Positions 1 through 5,603 of a DNA stretch of 5,603 nt are shown in pieces. The DNA is from Ignavibacteria bacterium (GTDB lineage Bacteria; Bacteroidota; Ignavibacteria; Ignavibacteriales; Melioribacteraceae). Within the stretch, counting starts at the first letter, position 1. Each line of letters opens with the position of its first letter. A program made the position numbers and the translations under genes. The notes below the pieces were generated by a model, which was not told the origin of the DNA, did no database searches, and saw only the letters and a list, made by a program, of their open reading frames with translations. The DNA is taken from the NCBI GenBank assembly GCA_011049495.1, contig DSBF01000181.1, positions 1-5,603 of the forward strand. Reading direction: 5' to 3'.

Positions 1-2
1 GT

Positions 3-47
3 ATAGAAATAATGGCTAACTATTATAGAAGTTTACATGGGAAATAA
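3..47 (+). CDS. 3' end of an upstream gene, product unknown (partial)
   Basis: This is the only one of the three + frames that stays open from the window edge to the next gene; the other two hit stops at 4-6 and 17-19. It reads IEIMANYYRSLHGK and ends with TAA at 45-47, overlapping the start of the sugar-phosphate transferase by 11 nt. Such an overlap fits the tight packing of all downstream junctions, so this is probably the C-terminus of the preceding operon gene. Fourteen residues are too few to name a family. A nucleotide-sugar epimerase or reductase is a common neighbour of WbpL-type genes, but nothing here proves it. The open stretch could also be chance. Confidence 0.45.
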   Translation: MEIMANYYRSLHGK

Positions 48-1044
48 TGGAATTACCATAGCTCTAATACTAATACTCGCTGGAATAGCCTCTTTTTCCC
101 TTACCGGATTAATAAAAACATGGGCTTTAAGGTTAAACGTGGTTAACGAGCCAACAAGCAGGGGACTCCACTCAACGGTAACTCCGCGTGGTGGGGGATT
201 GGCATTTATAATAGCTTGGTACATCGGGATTTTTTTGCTGTACCGAATGGGTATAGTTGATCAGCAATTATTTTTAGCCCTGCTTTGTGGGCTTGCTTTA
301 GGCTTGGTAAGCTTACTCGACGATATTTTTGATATCAAACCGTTAATTAGGCTCTTAGTCCACTTTGGGGTAGCCATAGCTGCTTTTTATTTTCTGGGTG
401 GGCTGCGTAAACCTATCACTTTTGGTATCGACGTATTGAGCGTGCCCTTCATTACATATCCATTGGCCATTATTGGAATGGTTTGGTTCATCAACCTTTA
501 CAATTTCATGGACGGTGCCGATGGGTTTGCTTCTCTTGAAGCAATATCAGTGGGTATTGTTCTTTTTATTTTCAACGGCAGCTATGAGTTGCTTTTATTA
601 GTAGCAGTGGTTATTGGTTTTCTTTACTGGAACTGGCCAAAGGCCAAAATATTTATGGGTGATGTTGGTAGCACTCAATTAGGGTTTATTCTTGTAATTC
701 TTGGAATTCATTACCATAATACCCTTGATTTTTCAATTTTTAACTGGTTAATGATAACGGCGCCATTCTGGTTCGATGCAACACTTACTCTTTATCGCCG
801 CTGGCGTAATGGCGAACAGTTAAGTCAACCTCACCGCAAGCATGCATATCAGCGATTTGTTCGAGCAGGATATTCACACTTAATGCTCGATATAATTTTG
901 ATTGTTATTAACATTTTCATTTTCATATTGATAGTTCTGTACCGGGAATGGGACTTCTTAAAAATCCCGGTTTATATTACCACGTTGTTTTTTCTTTATT
1001 TCCTGACTCGTAGGGTTGATAAGTTAACATCATTTAAAGATTAA
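37..1044 (+). CDS. Polyprenyl-phosphate sugar-1-phosphate transferase (WbpL/WecA/MraY superfamily, glycan-initiating)
   Basis: This integral inner-membrane enzyme is expected to transfer a HexNAc-1-phosphate from a UDP-sugar to undecaprenyl phosphate, the first committed step of lipid-linked glycan assembly. Its 335 residues are typical of WbpL/WecA-type members. About eleven hydrophobic segments are visible, starting near residues 5-25. Superfamily motifs appear in order: HSTVTPRGGG (45-54), LLDD with the Asp pair D95/D96, NFMDGADG (156-163), FMGDVGS (206-212, with D209 matching the nucleophile/Mg-site Asp of MraY), and the cytoplasmic loop HRKHAYQRF (266-274). The HRxHAYQ loop resembles WbpL-like enzymes rather than the HHH loop of MraY or WecA; the sugar itself cannot be read from sequence. 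The ATG at 37 is the first start after an in-frame stop at 10-12 and directly precedes the first membrane helix. The stop is 3 nt before the flippase gene. Confidence 0.93.
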   Translation: MGNNGITIALILILAGIASFSLTGLIKTWALRLNVVNEPTSRGLHSTVTPRGGGLAFIIAWYIGIFLLYRMGIVDQQLFLALLCGLALGLVSLLDDIFDIKPLIRLLVHFGVAIAAFYFLGGLRKPITFGIDVLSVPFITYPLAIIGMVWFINLYNFMDGADGFASLEAISVGIVLFIFNGSYELLLLVAVVIGFLYWNWPKAKIFMGDVGSTQLGFILVILGIHYHNTLDFSIFNWLMITAPFWFDATLTLYRRWRNGEQLSQPHRKHAYQRFVRAGYSHLMLDIILIVINIFIFILIVLYREWDFLKIPVYITTLFFLYFLTRRVDKLTSFKD

Positions 1045-1047
1045 GCC

Positions 1048-2325
1048 TTGCTTAAGAGTTTTATTAATTATATAAAACGAACCGAAATAGTTCAACATGC
1101 TTCGCTACTGGTTGGCGGAACAGTAATTGCGCAGGCAATACCCATTTTGTTACAACCATTTCTTCGGCGTTTTTTTACCCCTGAAGTTTTTGGGGTATAT
1201 TCAGTTTACATTAGTATAATTGGTATTTTAATGGTTGTGGCTTGCTTTAGGTATGAGCAAGCTATCGTTCTTCCCAAACGCGATAGCGATGCTTCGGCTT
1301 TAGTTATTGCATCGCTTTTTTTTAGCTTGATTTTTAGTGTAATTATATTGCTTGTAGCAATAATTTTTAAGTCATGGTTACTTTCCTTATTGAATCTGCC
1401 TGACGACAAAAGTTATATTCTCTACATAATTCCGTTAGGAACTTTTTTGTTAAGTGCATTTCATGTATTTAATTATTGGTTAATACGTAAAAAGGGTTTC
1501 ATGCCCATTGCTGTCAATAAATTTTCACGTAGGATAGTTGAAGGATTTACTCAATCTGTTTTTGCTTTAGCAAGAAACTCTAAAGGGTTAGTTTTAGGTG
1601 ATGTGGCTGGGCAAATAGCCAACTTTTTGGTTTCACTGTGGCAATCGATCCAAATGGGATTCTCCGTTAAAAAATTTAGCCTTAACAGACTAAATTATCT
1701 TTTAAATAAGTACATTGATTTTCCTCGATTTAGTTTAATCCCCAGCTTAATGAGCACAGCCAGTTACTTACTCCCGGTTGTTTTTATTAATAAGTATTAT
1801 ACTTCGCAACAGGCTGGGTATTTTGACCTCACAAAGCTAATTCTTTCAGTTCCCCTTGCCCTTGTTGCAGGCTCTTTTTCGAGTGTTGTTCTAAATAGAG
1901 TATCGGATAGTTTTAGAAACAGAAAACCATTCTTTAAGGAGCTGAAACCTTTAATAGTTATGACGTTGGTAATTAGTTTTTTTGAAATTATTGTAATATC
2001 TATTTTTGGCACAACACTTTTTGTTTTCATTTTTGGTGAACAATGGGCTCAATCGGGACAAATGGCCAAATTATTGGTTTGGCCTTTTGCGCTAAATTTC
2101 ATTACCTCATCATTTACCTCGGTTTTTGTAGCGCTTAATAAAATTATTTGGCAAAGCATTTGGCAATTATTCTATTTTACCCTTATAGTTTCATTAATCT
2201 TTTTTTCACATTTAATGTTTCATGATTTTATTGCACTATACACTATTTTCGAGATAATGGCAAATACTTCGATGATTGTTTTACTTGTGATTGTTATTAA
2301 AAAATACGAAAATAGAATTTCTTGA
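1048..2325 (+). CDS. wzx: Wzx-type oligosaccharide flippase (MOP superfamily polysaccharide exporter)
   Basis: This multi-spanning inner-membrane protein is predicted to flip undecaprenyl-diphosphate-linked oligosaccharide from the cytoplasmic to the periplasmic face. The 425-residue length and roughly twelve hydrophobic segments fit the family. The N-terminal half has the usual layout: a helix with GGTVIAQAIP (23-32), then RRFFTPEVFGVYSVY (40-54), then RYEQAIVLPKRDSDA (68-82), a signature region of Wzx/RfbX-like exporters. Near the C-terminal half, FGEQWAQSGQMAKLLVWP (329-346) matches the conserved loop before a late helix. The start is TTG: an in-frame TAA (the stop of the previous gene) lies two codons upstream, and the first internal Met is residue 62, which would remove the first helix. 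The last four bases (TTGA, 2322-2325) are shared with the next gene. Placement beside an initiating transferase and glycosyltransferases supports a Wzx/Wzy-dependent pathway. wzx is used here as a functional label, not as proof of orthology. Confidence 0.9.
   Translation: MLKSFINYIKRTEIVQHASLLVGGTVIAQAIPILLQPFLRRFFTPEVFGVYSVYISIIGILMVVACFRYEQAIVLPKRDSDASALVIASLFFSLIFSVIILLVAIIFKSWLLSLLNLPDDKSYILYIIPLGTFLLSAFHVFNYWLIRKKGFMPIAVNKFSRRIVEGFTQSVFALARNSKGLVLGDVAGQIANFLVSLWQSIQMGFSVKKFSLNRLNYLLNKYIDFPRFSLIPSLMSTASYLLPVVFINKYYTSQQAGYFDLTKLILSVPLALVAGSFSSVVLNRVSDSFRNRKPFFKELKPLIVMTLVISFFEIIVISIFGTTLFVFIFGEQWAQSGQMAKLLVWPFALNFITSSFTSVFVALNKIIWQSIWQLFYFTLIVSLIFFSHLMFHDFIALYTIFEIMANTSMIVLLVIVIKKYENRIS
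2322..2325 (+). promoter_or_regulatory. TTGA stop-start overlap (translational coupling junction)
   Basis: The TGA of the flippase gene and the TTG start of the next glycosyltransferase share these bases. No Shine-Dalgarno-like purine run precedes it. The arrangement suggests re-initiation by terminating ribosomes; this is inferred from the geometry only. Confidence 0.6.
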
Positions 2326-3410
2326 AAAAGGTATTGTTCATAGAGCCAGTAATTGCTCATTATCGTAGAGATACGTTTAATTTGATATTCTCTAATGGGT
2401 ATTTTTCGTGCGCCATTTTAGCAGGCAACGAATATGAAGGAGTTCGACCAGTGCATATAGATCAAGCTATTTTAGGTAACTACATAACCTTTAACTTATT
2501 TGGACATCGTTTCTATTATCTTAAAAATGCTTTAAAATATGAAAAACATTATAAGCCCAATGCTATTGTTTGTTCAGGTGTCGATTTTCATCACCTGCAT
2601 ACTATTATAATTTTTCTATGGGCCAAAATTCATGGTATTAAATTTATTTGGTGGTCACATGCAACCGAAGGGAAACAGGGACGAATTGGATTTTTAGCAC
2701 GAAAGATTTTTTATCGTAACTCGGCCGGTGTATTGGCTTACAGTAGTGCAGGTTTATTAAGAATGCAGAAGTTTGGTTTACCCCTCAATAAGGTTATTGT
2801 GGTTGGTAATTCGATGAACAATGAAGATTATGGTTTTAAAGTTGATCATAAAGAAAATAATTGTTTTACCTTACTTTTTTCTGGGCGAATTACCCCTGAA
2901 AAAAAACTGGATGTTCTGGTTAAAGCAGTAGTACCTATTGTTCATAAAATACCATCGCTAAAGTGTCTAATCATTGGCGGAGGTGATATTAATCCTATTG
3001 TTAGTTTAGCTGAAGAATTAGGGGTTGAAAAACATTTTGAATTTATTGGACCTGTGTATGGAACAGATTTGCAAAAATATTTTGCATCGGCCCACCTGTT
3101 TGTTTACCCTGGTGGTATTGGACTTTCAATGGCTCATGCACTCTCTTATGGGTTACCCGTTATAACAACCGATGCCATGCATGAGCATGGTCCTGAGATT
3201 GAATTGCTTAAACCTGGAGTAAATGGTGATTTTTTTCATGATAGCGACCCTAATAGCCTAAGCGATTGCGTTACTACTTGGGCTGAAAAATTGAATACTA
3301 ATACAGAGTCGATCCGGAATGACTGCAGGGCAACACTTGCCGAATTTGGGTATTTCCCTGAAACGGTTAGTAGTAAAGTGGTTTCTTTTGTTTTGGAAAA
3401 AATTGATTAG
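2322..3410 (+). CDS. GT-B glycosyltransferase, GT4-like, with altered EX7E motif
   Basis: This 362-residue protein is a likely cytoplasmic or membrane-associated glycosyltransferase that adds one sugar to the growing lipid-linked unit; donor and acceptor are unknown. The N-terminal Rossmann-like half starts MKKVLFIEPVIAHYRRD and includes IVCSGVDFHHLHT (82-94) and WWSHATEGKQGR (110-121). The donor-binding half starts with LLFSGRITPEKKLDVLVKA (184-202), then LIIGGGD (216-222), and FIGPVYGTDLQKYFASAHLF (241-260). The usual EX7E segment is PGGIGLSMAHALSYGLPVI (263-281), where the two expected glutamates are G264 and H272. A PGxxGLxxxHxxxYGxPVI pattern is, from memory, recurrent in a GT4 branch common in Bacteroidota, so the protein is probably active and not decayed. 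The TTG start is forced: an in-frame TAG lies at 2313-2315 and the first internal Met is residue 148. It shares TTGA with the flippase stop. Confidence 0.88.
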   Translation: MKKVLFIEPVIAHYRRDTFNLIFSNGYFSCAILAGNEYEGVRPVHIDQAILGNYITFNLFGHRFYYLKNALKYEKHYKPNAIVCSGVDFHHLHTIIIFLWAKIHGIKFIWWSHATEGKQGRIGFLARKIFYRNSAGVLAYSSAGLLRMQKFGLPLNKVIVVGNSMNNEDYGFKVDHKENNCFTLLFSGRITPEKKLDVLVKAVVPIVHKIPSLKCLIIGGGDINPIVSLAEELGVEKHFEFIGPVYGTDLQKYFASAHLFVYPGGIGLSMAHALSYGLPVITTDAMHEHGPEIELLKPGVNGDFFHDSDPNSLSDCVTTWAEKLNTNTESIRNDCRATLAEFGYFPETVSSKVVSFVLEKID

Positions 3411-3412
3411 CG

Positions 3413-4201
3413 GTGAATAAAGTGATTTTAAAATATCGGTCTTTTTTTAGGAAGCATCTTATCAATTTTCTTTCAACAAGCGCAAAACCTAATGCTGGTA
3501 TTCATATCTTAAACGGTCATTTCTTAAGTCTAAAAAATGATACACCTCCTGAAATATTTCACAAACTTCTTGAAAGTCTTAAAGGGTATGGCGTGAAATT
3601 TATTGATTTTGAGGAGGCTGCGTTTAAAATTAAAAATAGAGAATTCCCTCAAAACGATTGCCTTGTGGCATTTACCTGGGACGATGGATTTGAAGAGTGC
3701 TTCAGTAAAATAAAACCTGTACTCGATTATTGGGACCTAAAAGCTGGATTCTTTATCAACCCAAATTTTATTGATGGTGACCAAAATTATAAGGAAAACT
3801 TTAAAAAAAATGTAGTTTTAACCGACAAAAACCCTATGAGCTGGCCGATGATCCAGCAGTTGTTGGAGGAGGGGCATACTATTGGTGCACATACACTCGA
3901 TCACCTGTCGCTAAAAACAGATGATCTTGGTTTTCTCAAACATCAAATTGAGGGGAGTAAGAAAAGAATAGAGGAGCAACTGGGTGTTGAGGTAATACAT
4001 TTTGCTTTTCCTTTTGGACAATTAAAATACATAAGTGAGGTTGCTGTTGAGGTTGCTTGCAAAACCTTCCCGTATGTATATAGCCAGGATAATTATCGGC
4101 ATTACTTTTCGTTTGATGGGAGGATAATTAATCGCCGCCATTTTGAATGCGATTGGCCACTGAATCATGTACTTTACTTTTTAAAATCTAAATCGCTTTG
4201 A
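3413..4201 (+). CDS. Polysaccharide deacetylase, NodB homology domain (CE4 family)
   Basis: This 262-residue protein is predicted to be a metal-dependent deacetylase removing N- or O-acetyl groups from a sugar of the glycan or its precursor. The NodB core runs from about residue 80 to 215. Motif 1 is FTWDDGFEE (87-95), with D90 as likely catalytic base and D91 as metal ligand. Motif 2 is HTLDH (160-164), with H160 and H164 as metal ligands. The motif 3 region is FAFPFG (197-202), where the Arg of the classical RxPY motif is replaced, as in the FAYPxG branch. No cleavable signal peptide is visible: the N-terminus is short, basic and amphipathic (RSFFRKHLINFL, 9-20), suggesting action in the cytoplasm or at the inner membrane face. 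GTG is the first usable start after an in-frame stop at 3404-3406; a second GTG lies three codons later. It begins 2 nt after the previous stop and overlaps the next gene by TTGA. Confidence 0.9.
   Translation: MNKVILKYRSFFRKHLINFLSTSAKPNAGIHILNGHFLSLKNDTPPEIFHKLLESLKGYGVKFIDFEEAAFKIKNREFPQNDCLVAFTWDDGFEECFSKIKPVLDYWDLKAGFFINPNFIDGDQNYKENFKKNVVLTDKNPMSWPMIQQLLEEGHTIGAHTLDHLSLKTDDLGFLKHQIEGSKKRIEEQLGVEVIHFAFPFGQLKYISEVAVEVACKTFPYVYSQDNYRHYFSFDGRIINRRHFECDWPLNHVLYFLKSKSL
4198..4201 (+). promoter_or_regulatory. TTGA stop-start overlap (translational coupling junction)
   Basis: The deacetylase TGA and the TTG start of the second glycosyltransferase overlap in the same way as at the flippase junction, and both genes continue with two lysine codons (TTG AAA AAR). 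No Shine-Dalgarno-like sequence precedes it. Coupling is inferred, not shown. Confidence 0.6.
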
Positions 4202-5250
4202 AAAAAATTGATGTTTTGATACTTGGCGATTTTCCCCCAGCTACCCATACCGGTATCAGCATGGTTAATGCTTTGGTACGTGATATTCTAAATGAACAAG
4301 GTAGAGCTGTTCATATTATTGACGAGTCGGCATGGGTTTACAAAGGGATAAAACGGGCCCTACATTATCTTTTAGGTTCACACTTCTCCCTGCTCAAATT
4401 CTTACTGAGTTACAGAACCAAGTATGTTTACCTTAACATTCCATTGTCAGCAGCAGGGCAGGTAAGGCTTTTCCTTACTTGTTTGTGGGTAAAATTGTTT
4501 TCGCCTCATTCTGCAATTATTGGTCATATCCATCGGGGCGATATTTTTTACTGGGCTGCTAAAAGTTTGTTTAACAGGTTTATATTCAGATTAAATTTAT
4601 CTTTTTTTAGGCAGGTTGTAGTGTTAAGCAAGAAATTTGAGGCCGATTTATCAAGTATTTTTCCAAAAACTAATACTGTTGTAATTCCCAATACATCATT
4701 ACTTGAGGGAATGGGTACGAGAGAGACTTTTATCTATAAGAATAGATTTATTTGCATTTCGAATTTTATACGTACAAAAGGGGTGGGCGATCTGATTGAT
4801 GCTTTTGCTGATGAGAGGTTGAGGCAGTACCATTTAAAAGTGTTTGGCAATGTATACGATTTGGGGTTTTATGAAGAACTTAAAAAAACTAAAACCTCTA
4901 ATGTGGAGTTAATTCCAAATCCCGACAGGAAGTCGCTTTTAAAATGGCTTTCTGATACCGATTGCTTAATACTCCCGTCATGGAACGAGGGGCAACCTCT
5001 TGTTATACTCGAGGCAATGTCGTTGGGTGTTCCAGCAATTGCTACTAATGTTGGCGATATCCCTAATATGTTAGGTGCAAATTACCCGTTCCTATTTGTA
5101 CCACAAAATAGGGAAATGCTAAAGAAAAAAATAATCCATTTTTCAGAATACAACGATAAACAGGGTTTAAGCAAAGAATTATTAAGTAGATATAGTTCAA
5201 ATTACTCGCGTAAACTATTCGAAAATAATATTAAGCAACTTTTTAGATGA
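4198..5250 (+). CDS. Glycosyltransferase family 4 (GT-B, Glycos_transf_1 domain)
   Basis: This 350-residue retaining-type glycosyltransferase is expected to extend the lipid-linked oligosaccharide in the cytoplasm. The acceptor-side domain opens with a beta strand and glycine loop, LILGDFPPATHTGISMVNAL (7-26), typical of GT4, and includes IGHIHRGD (108-115). The donor-side domain begins around FICISNFIRTKGVGDLIDAF (184-203), where SNF-R-KGV takes the place of the common GR-x-x-x-KG element. The EX7E motif is intact in LPSWNEGQPLVILEAMSLG (259-277): E264 and E272, the residues that contact the nucleotide-sugar donor. The TTG start is forced: an in-frame TAA lies at 4189-4191, and the first internal Met (residue 22) would delete the glycine loop. 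It overlaps the deacetylase stop by TTGA and the next start by ATGA, consistent with coupled translation. Donor sugar and linkage cannot be read from the sequence. Confidence 0.92.
   Translation: MKKIDVLILGDFPPATHTGISMVNALVRDILNEQGRAVHIIDESAWVYKGIKRALHYLLGSHFSLLKFLLSYRTKYVYLNIPLSAAGQVRLFLTCLWVKLFSPHSAIIGHIHRGDIFYWAAKSLFNRFIFRLNLSFFRQVVVLSKKFEADLSSIFPKTNTVVIPNTSLLEGMGTRETFIYKNRFICISNFIRTKGVGDLIDAFADERLRQYHLKVFGNVYDLGFYEELKKTKTSNVELIPNPDRKSLLKWLSDTDCLILPSWNEGQPLVILEAMSLGVPAIATNVGDIPNMLGANYPFLFVPQNREMLKKKIIHFSEYNDKQGLSKELLSRYSSNYSRKLFENNIKQLFR
5247..5250 (+). promoter_or_regulatory. ATGA stop-start overlap (translational coupling junction)
   Basis: The ATG of the last, partial glycosyltransferase overlaps the TGA of the previous one. 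This classic 4-nt overlap supports both the chosen start and a shared transcript. Confidence 0.65.
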
Positions 5251-5603
5251 GCAAAAGGAAAAAAATACTTTTAATCTCGCAGGTTTTTTATCCCGATCAG
5301 GTTGCGGTTTCTAACTTGTTTACCAAACTTTTTGAACGAATTAAAGAAACTTCTGAGTATGTTTTGGAAGTTTGGTGCGCCCAACCATCCTACACAACTC
5401 GAATCCGACAACCTAAATACCGAAATCACAAAGGGATTCACATACATTATTTGCCTTCAACCAATTTTCAAAAGGACAGTTTTTTAGGACGTATGTTTAA
5501 TATCGCTTCGTTTTCAATTAGTGTGATGTTAAGGTTAATATTTATGAAAACAGGCGACTTAATCGTAATACATACCACGCCTCCTTTGCTCGCAATTCTG
5601 GTA
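5247..5603 (+). CDS. Glycosyltransferase family 4, WbuB-like, N-terminal part (cut by window end)
   Basis: An open frame of 119 codons runs from ATG at 5247 to the last base with no stop. The protein starts MSKRKKILLISQVFYPDQ, and the segment FYPDQVAVSNLFTKL (14-28) is the loop and helix that open the acceptor domain of WbuB/WcaI-like GT4 enzymes. It continues with GIHIHYLPSTNFQKDSFLGR (63-82) and a hydrophobic stretch MFNIASFSISVMLRLIFM (83-100), followed by DLIVIHTTPPLLAILV (104-119), the usual strand and TxPP loop. The donor-binding half with the EX7E motif lies beyond the window. The ATG overlaps the previous stop as ATGA (5247-5250), and it is the only ATG start among the internal junctions after the flippase. 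The gene probably adds another sugar to the same unit. The family call is good; substrate is unknown. Confidence 0.85.
   Translation, partial: MSKRKKILLISQVFYPDQVAVSNLFTKLFERIKETSEYVLEVWCAQPSYTTRIRQPKYRNHKGIHIHYLPSTNFQKDSFLGRMFNIASFSISVMLRLIFMKTGDLIVIHTTPPLLAILV

Noticed and set aside
33..224. 63-codon - strand open frame at the left end
   Set aside because: It is antisense to the first helix and HSTVTPRGGG region of the initiating transferase; proline-rich composition without a recognisable domain.
1042..1050. Possible terminator or promoter between the transferase and flippase genes
   Set aside because: The gap is 3 nt and no hairpin with a T-run is visible; the two genes read as one transcript.
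1316..1323. T8 run in the flippase gene, with other 7-8 nt A or T runs (for example 1170-1176, 3803-3810, 4201-4207), considered as phase-variable slippage tracts
   Set aside because: Runs of this length are common in AT-rich coding DNA, all frames are intact, and glycan switching in Bacteroidota usually relies on promoter inversion. Comparing clonal reads at these runs would be needed to revive the idea.
1206..1409. 67-codon - strand open frame within the flippase gene
   Set aside because: It is antisense to the conserved RYEQAIVLPK region of the flippase and looks like a chance open frame.
1797..2030. 77-codon - strand open frame within the flippase gene
   Set aside because: It is antisense to strongly supported membrane-protein coding sequence, with no family resemblance and no neighbour or spacing consistent with a gene.
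4036..4056. Short tandem-like repeat of GAGGTTGCT in the deacetylase gene
   Set aside because: Only two copies, explained by the EVAVEV residues they encode; no sign of a wider repeat array.
5302..5487. 61-codon + strand open frame near the right end
   Set aside because: It lies in another frame inside the WbuB-like glycosyltransferase, has no recognisable motif, and the competing frame carries clear family motifs and an ATGA-coupled start.

Overview
The window is a slice of a surface-polysaccharide (O-antigen, capsule or exopolysaccharide) biosynthesis locus. Every gene is on the + strand and packed head to tail. The DNA is AT-rich, no recognisable Shine-Dalgarno sequence precedes the starts, and several genes begin with TTG or GTG. 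The proteins resemble glycan-locus proteins of Bacteroidota (Bacteroidales/Marinilabiliales-type), so a member of that phylum is the best guess. This is an inference from style and family, not a database match.

Layout: (1) the last codons of an upstream gene, ending at 47; (2) 37-1044, a WbpL/WecA/MraY-superfamily polyprenyl-phosphate sugar-1-phosphate transferase that would start the glycan on its lipid carrier; (3) 1048-2325, a Wzx-type oligosaccharide flippase; (4) 2322-3410, a GT-B (GT4-like) glycosyltransferase with an unusual EX7E region; (5) 3413-4201, a NodB-fold (CE4) polysaccharide deacetylase without an export signal; (6) 4198-5250, a second GT4 glycosyltransferase with an intact EX7E motif; (7) 5247 to the window end, the N-terminal 119 residues of a third GT4 enzyme (WbuB-like), cut by the window edge.

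The genes fit one pathway. The initiating transferase loads the first sugar phosphate on undecaprenyl phosphate. The three glycosyltransferases extend it on the cytoplasmic face, the deacetylase may trim acetyl groups, and the flippase moves the lipid-linked unit across the membrane. No Wzy polymerase, chain-length regulator, ligase or nucleotide-sugar synthesis gene is complete in the window. Junctions are 2-3 nt gaps or 4-11 nt overlaps, so there is no room for an internal promoter or terminator between genes and the block is probably one transcript with translational coupling. There is no gene-free stretch of 300 bases, and I saw no RNA gene, mobile element or CRISPR array. The overall system is a familiar type. 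The most distinctive features are four consecutive forced non-ATG starts, the altered GT4 motif, and the apparently cytoplasmic deacetylase.
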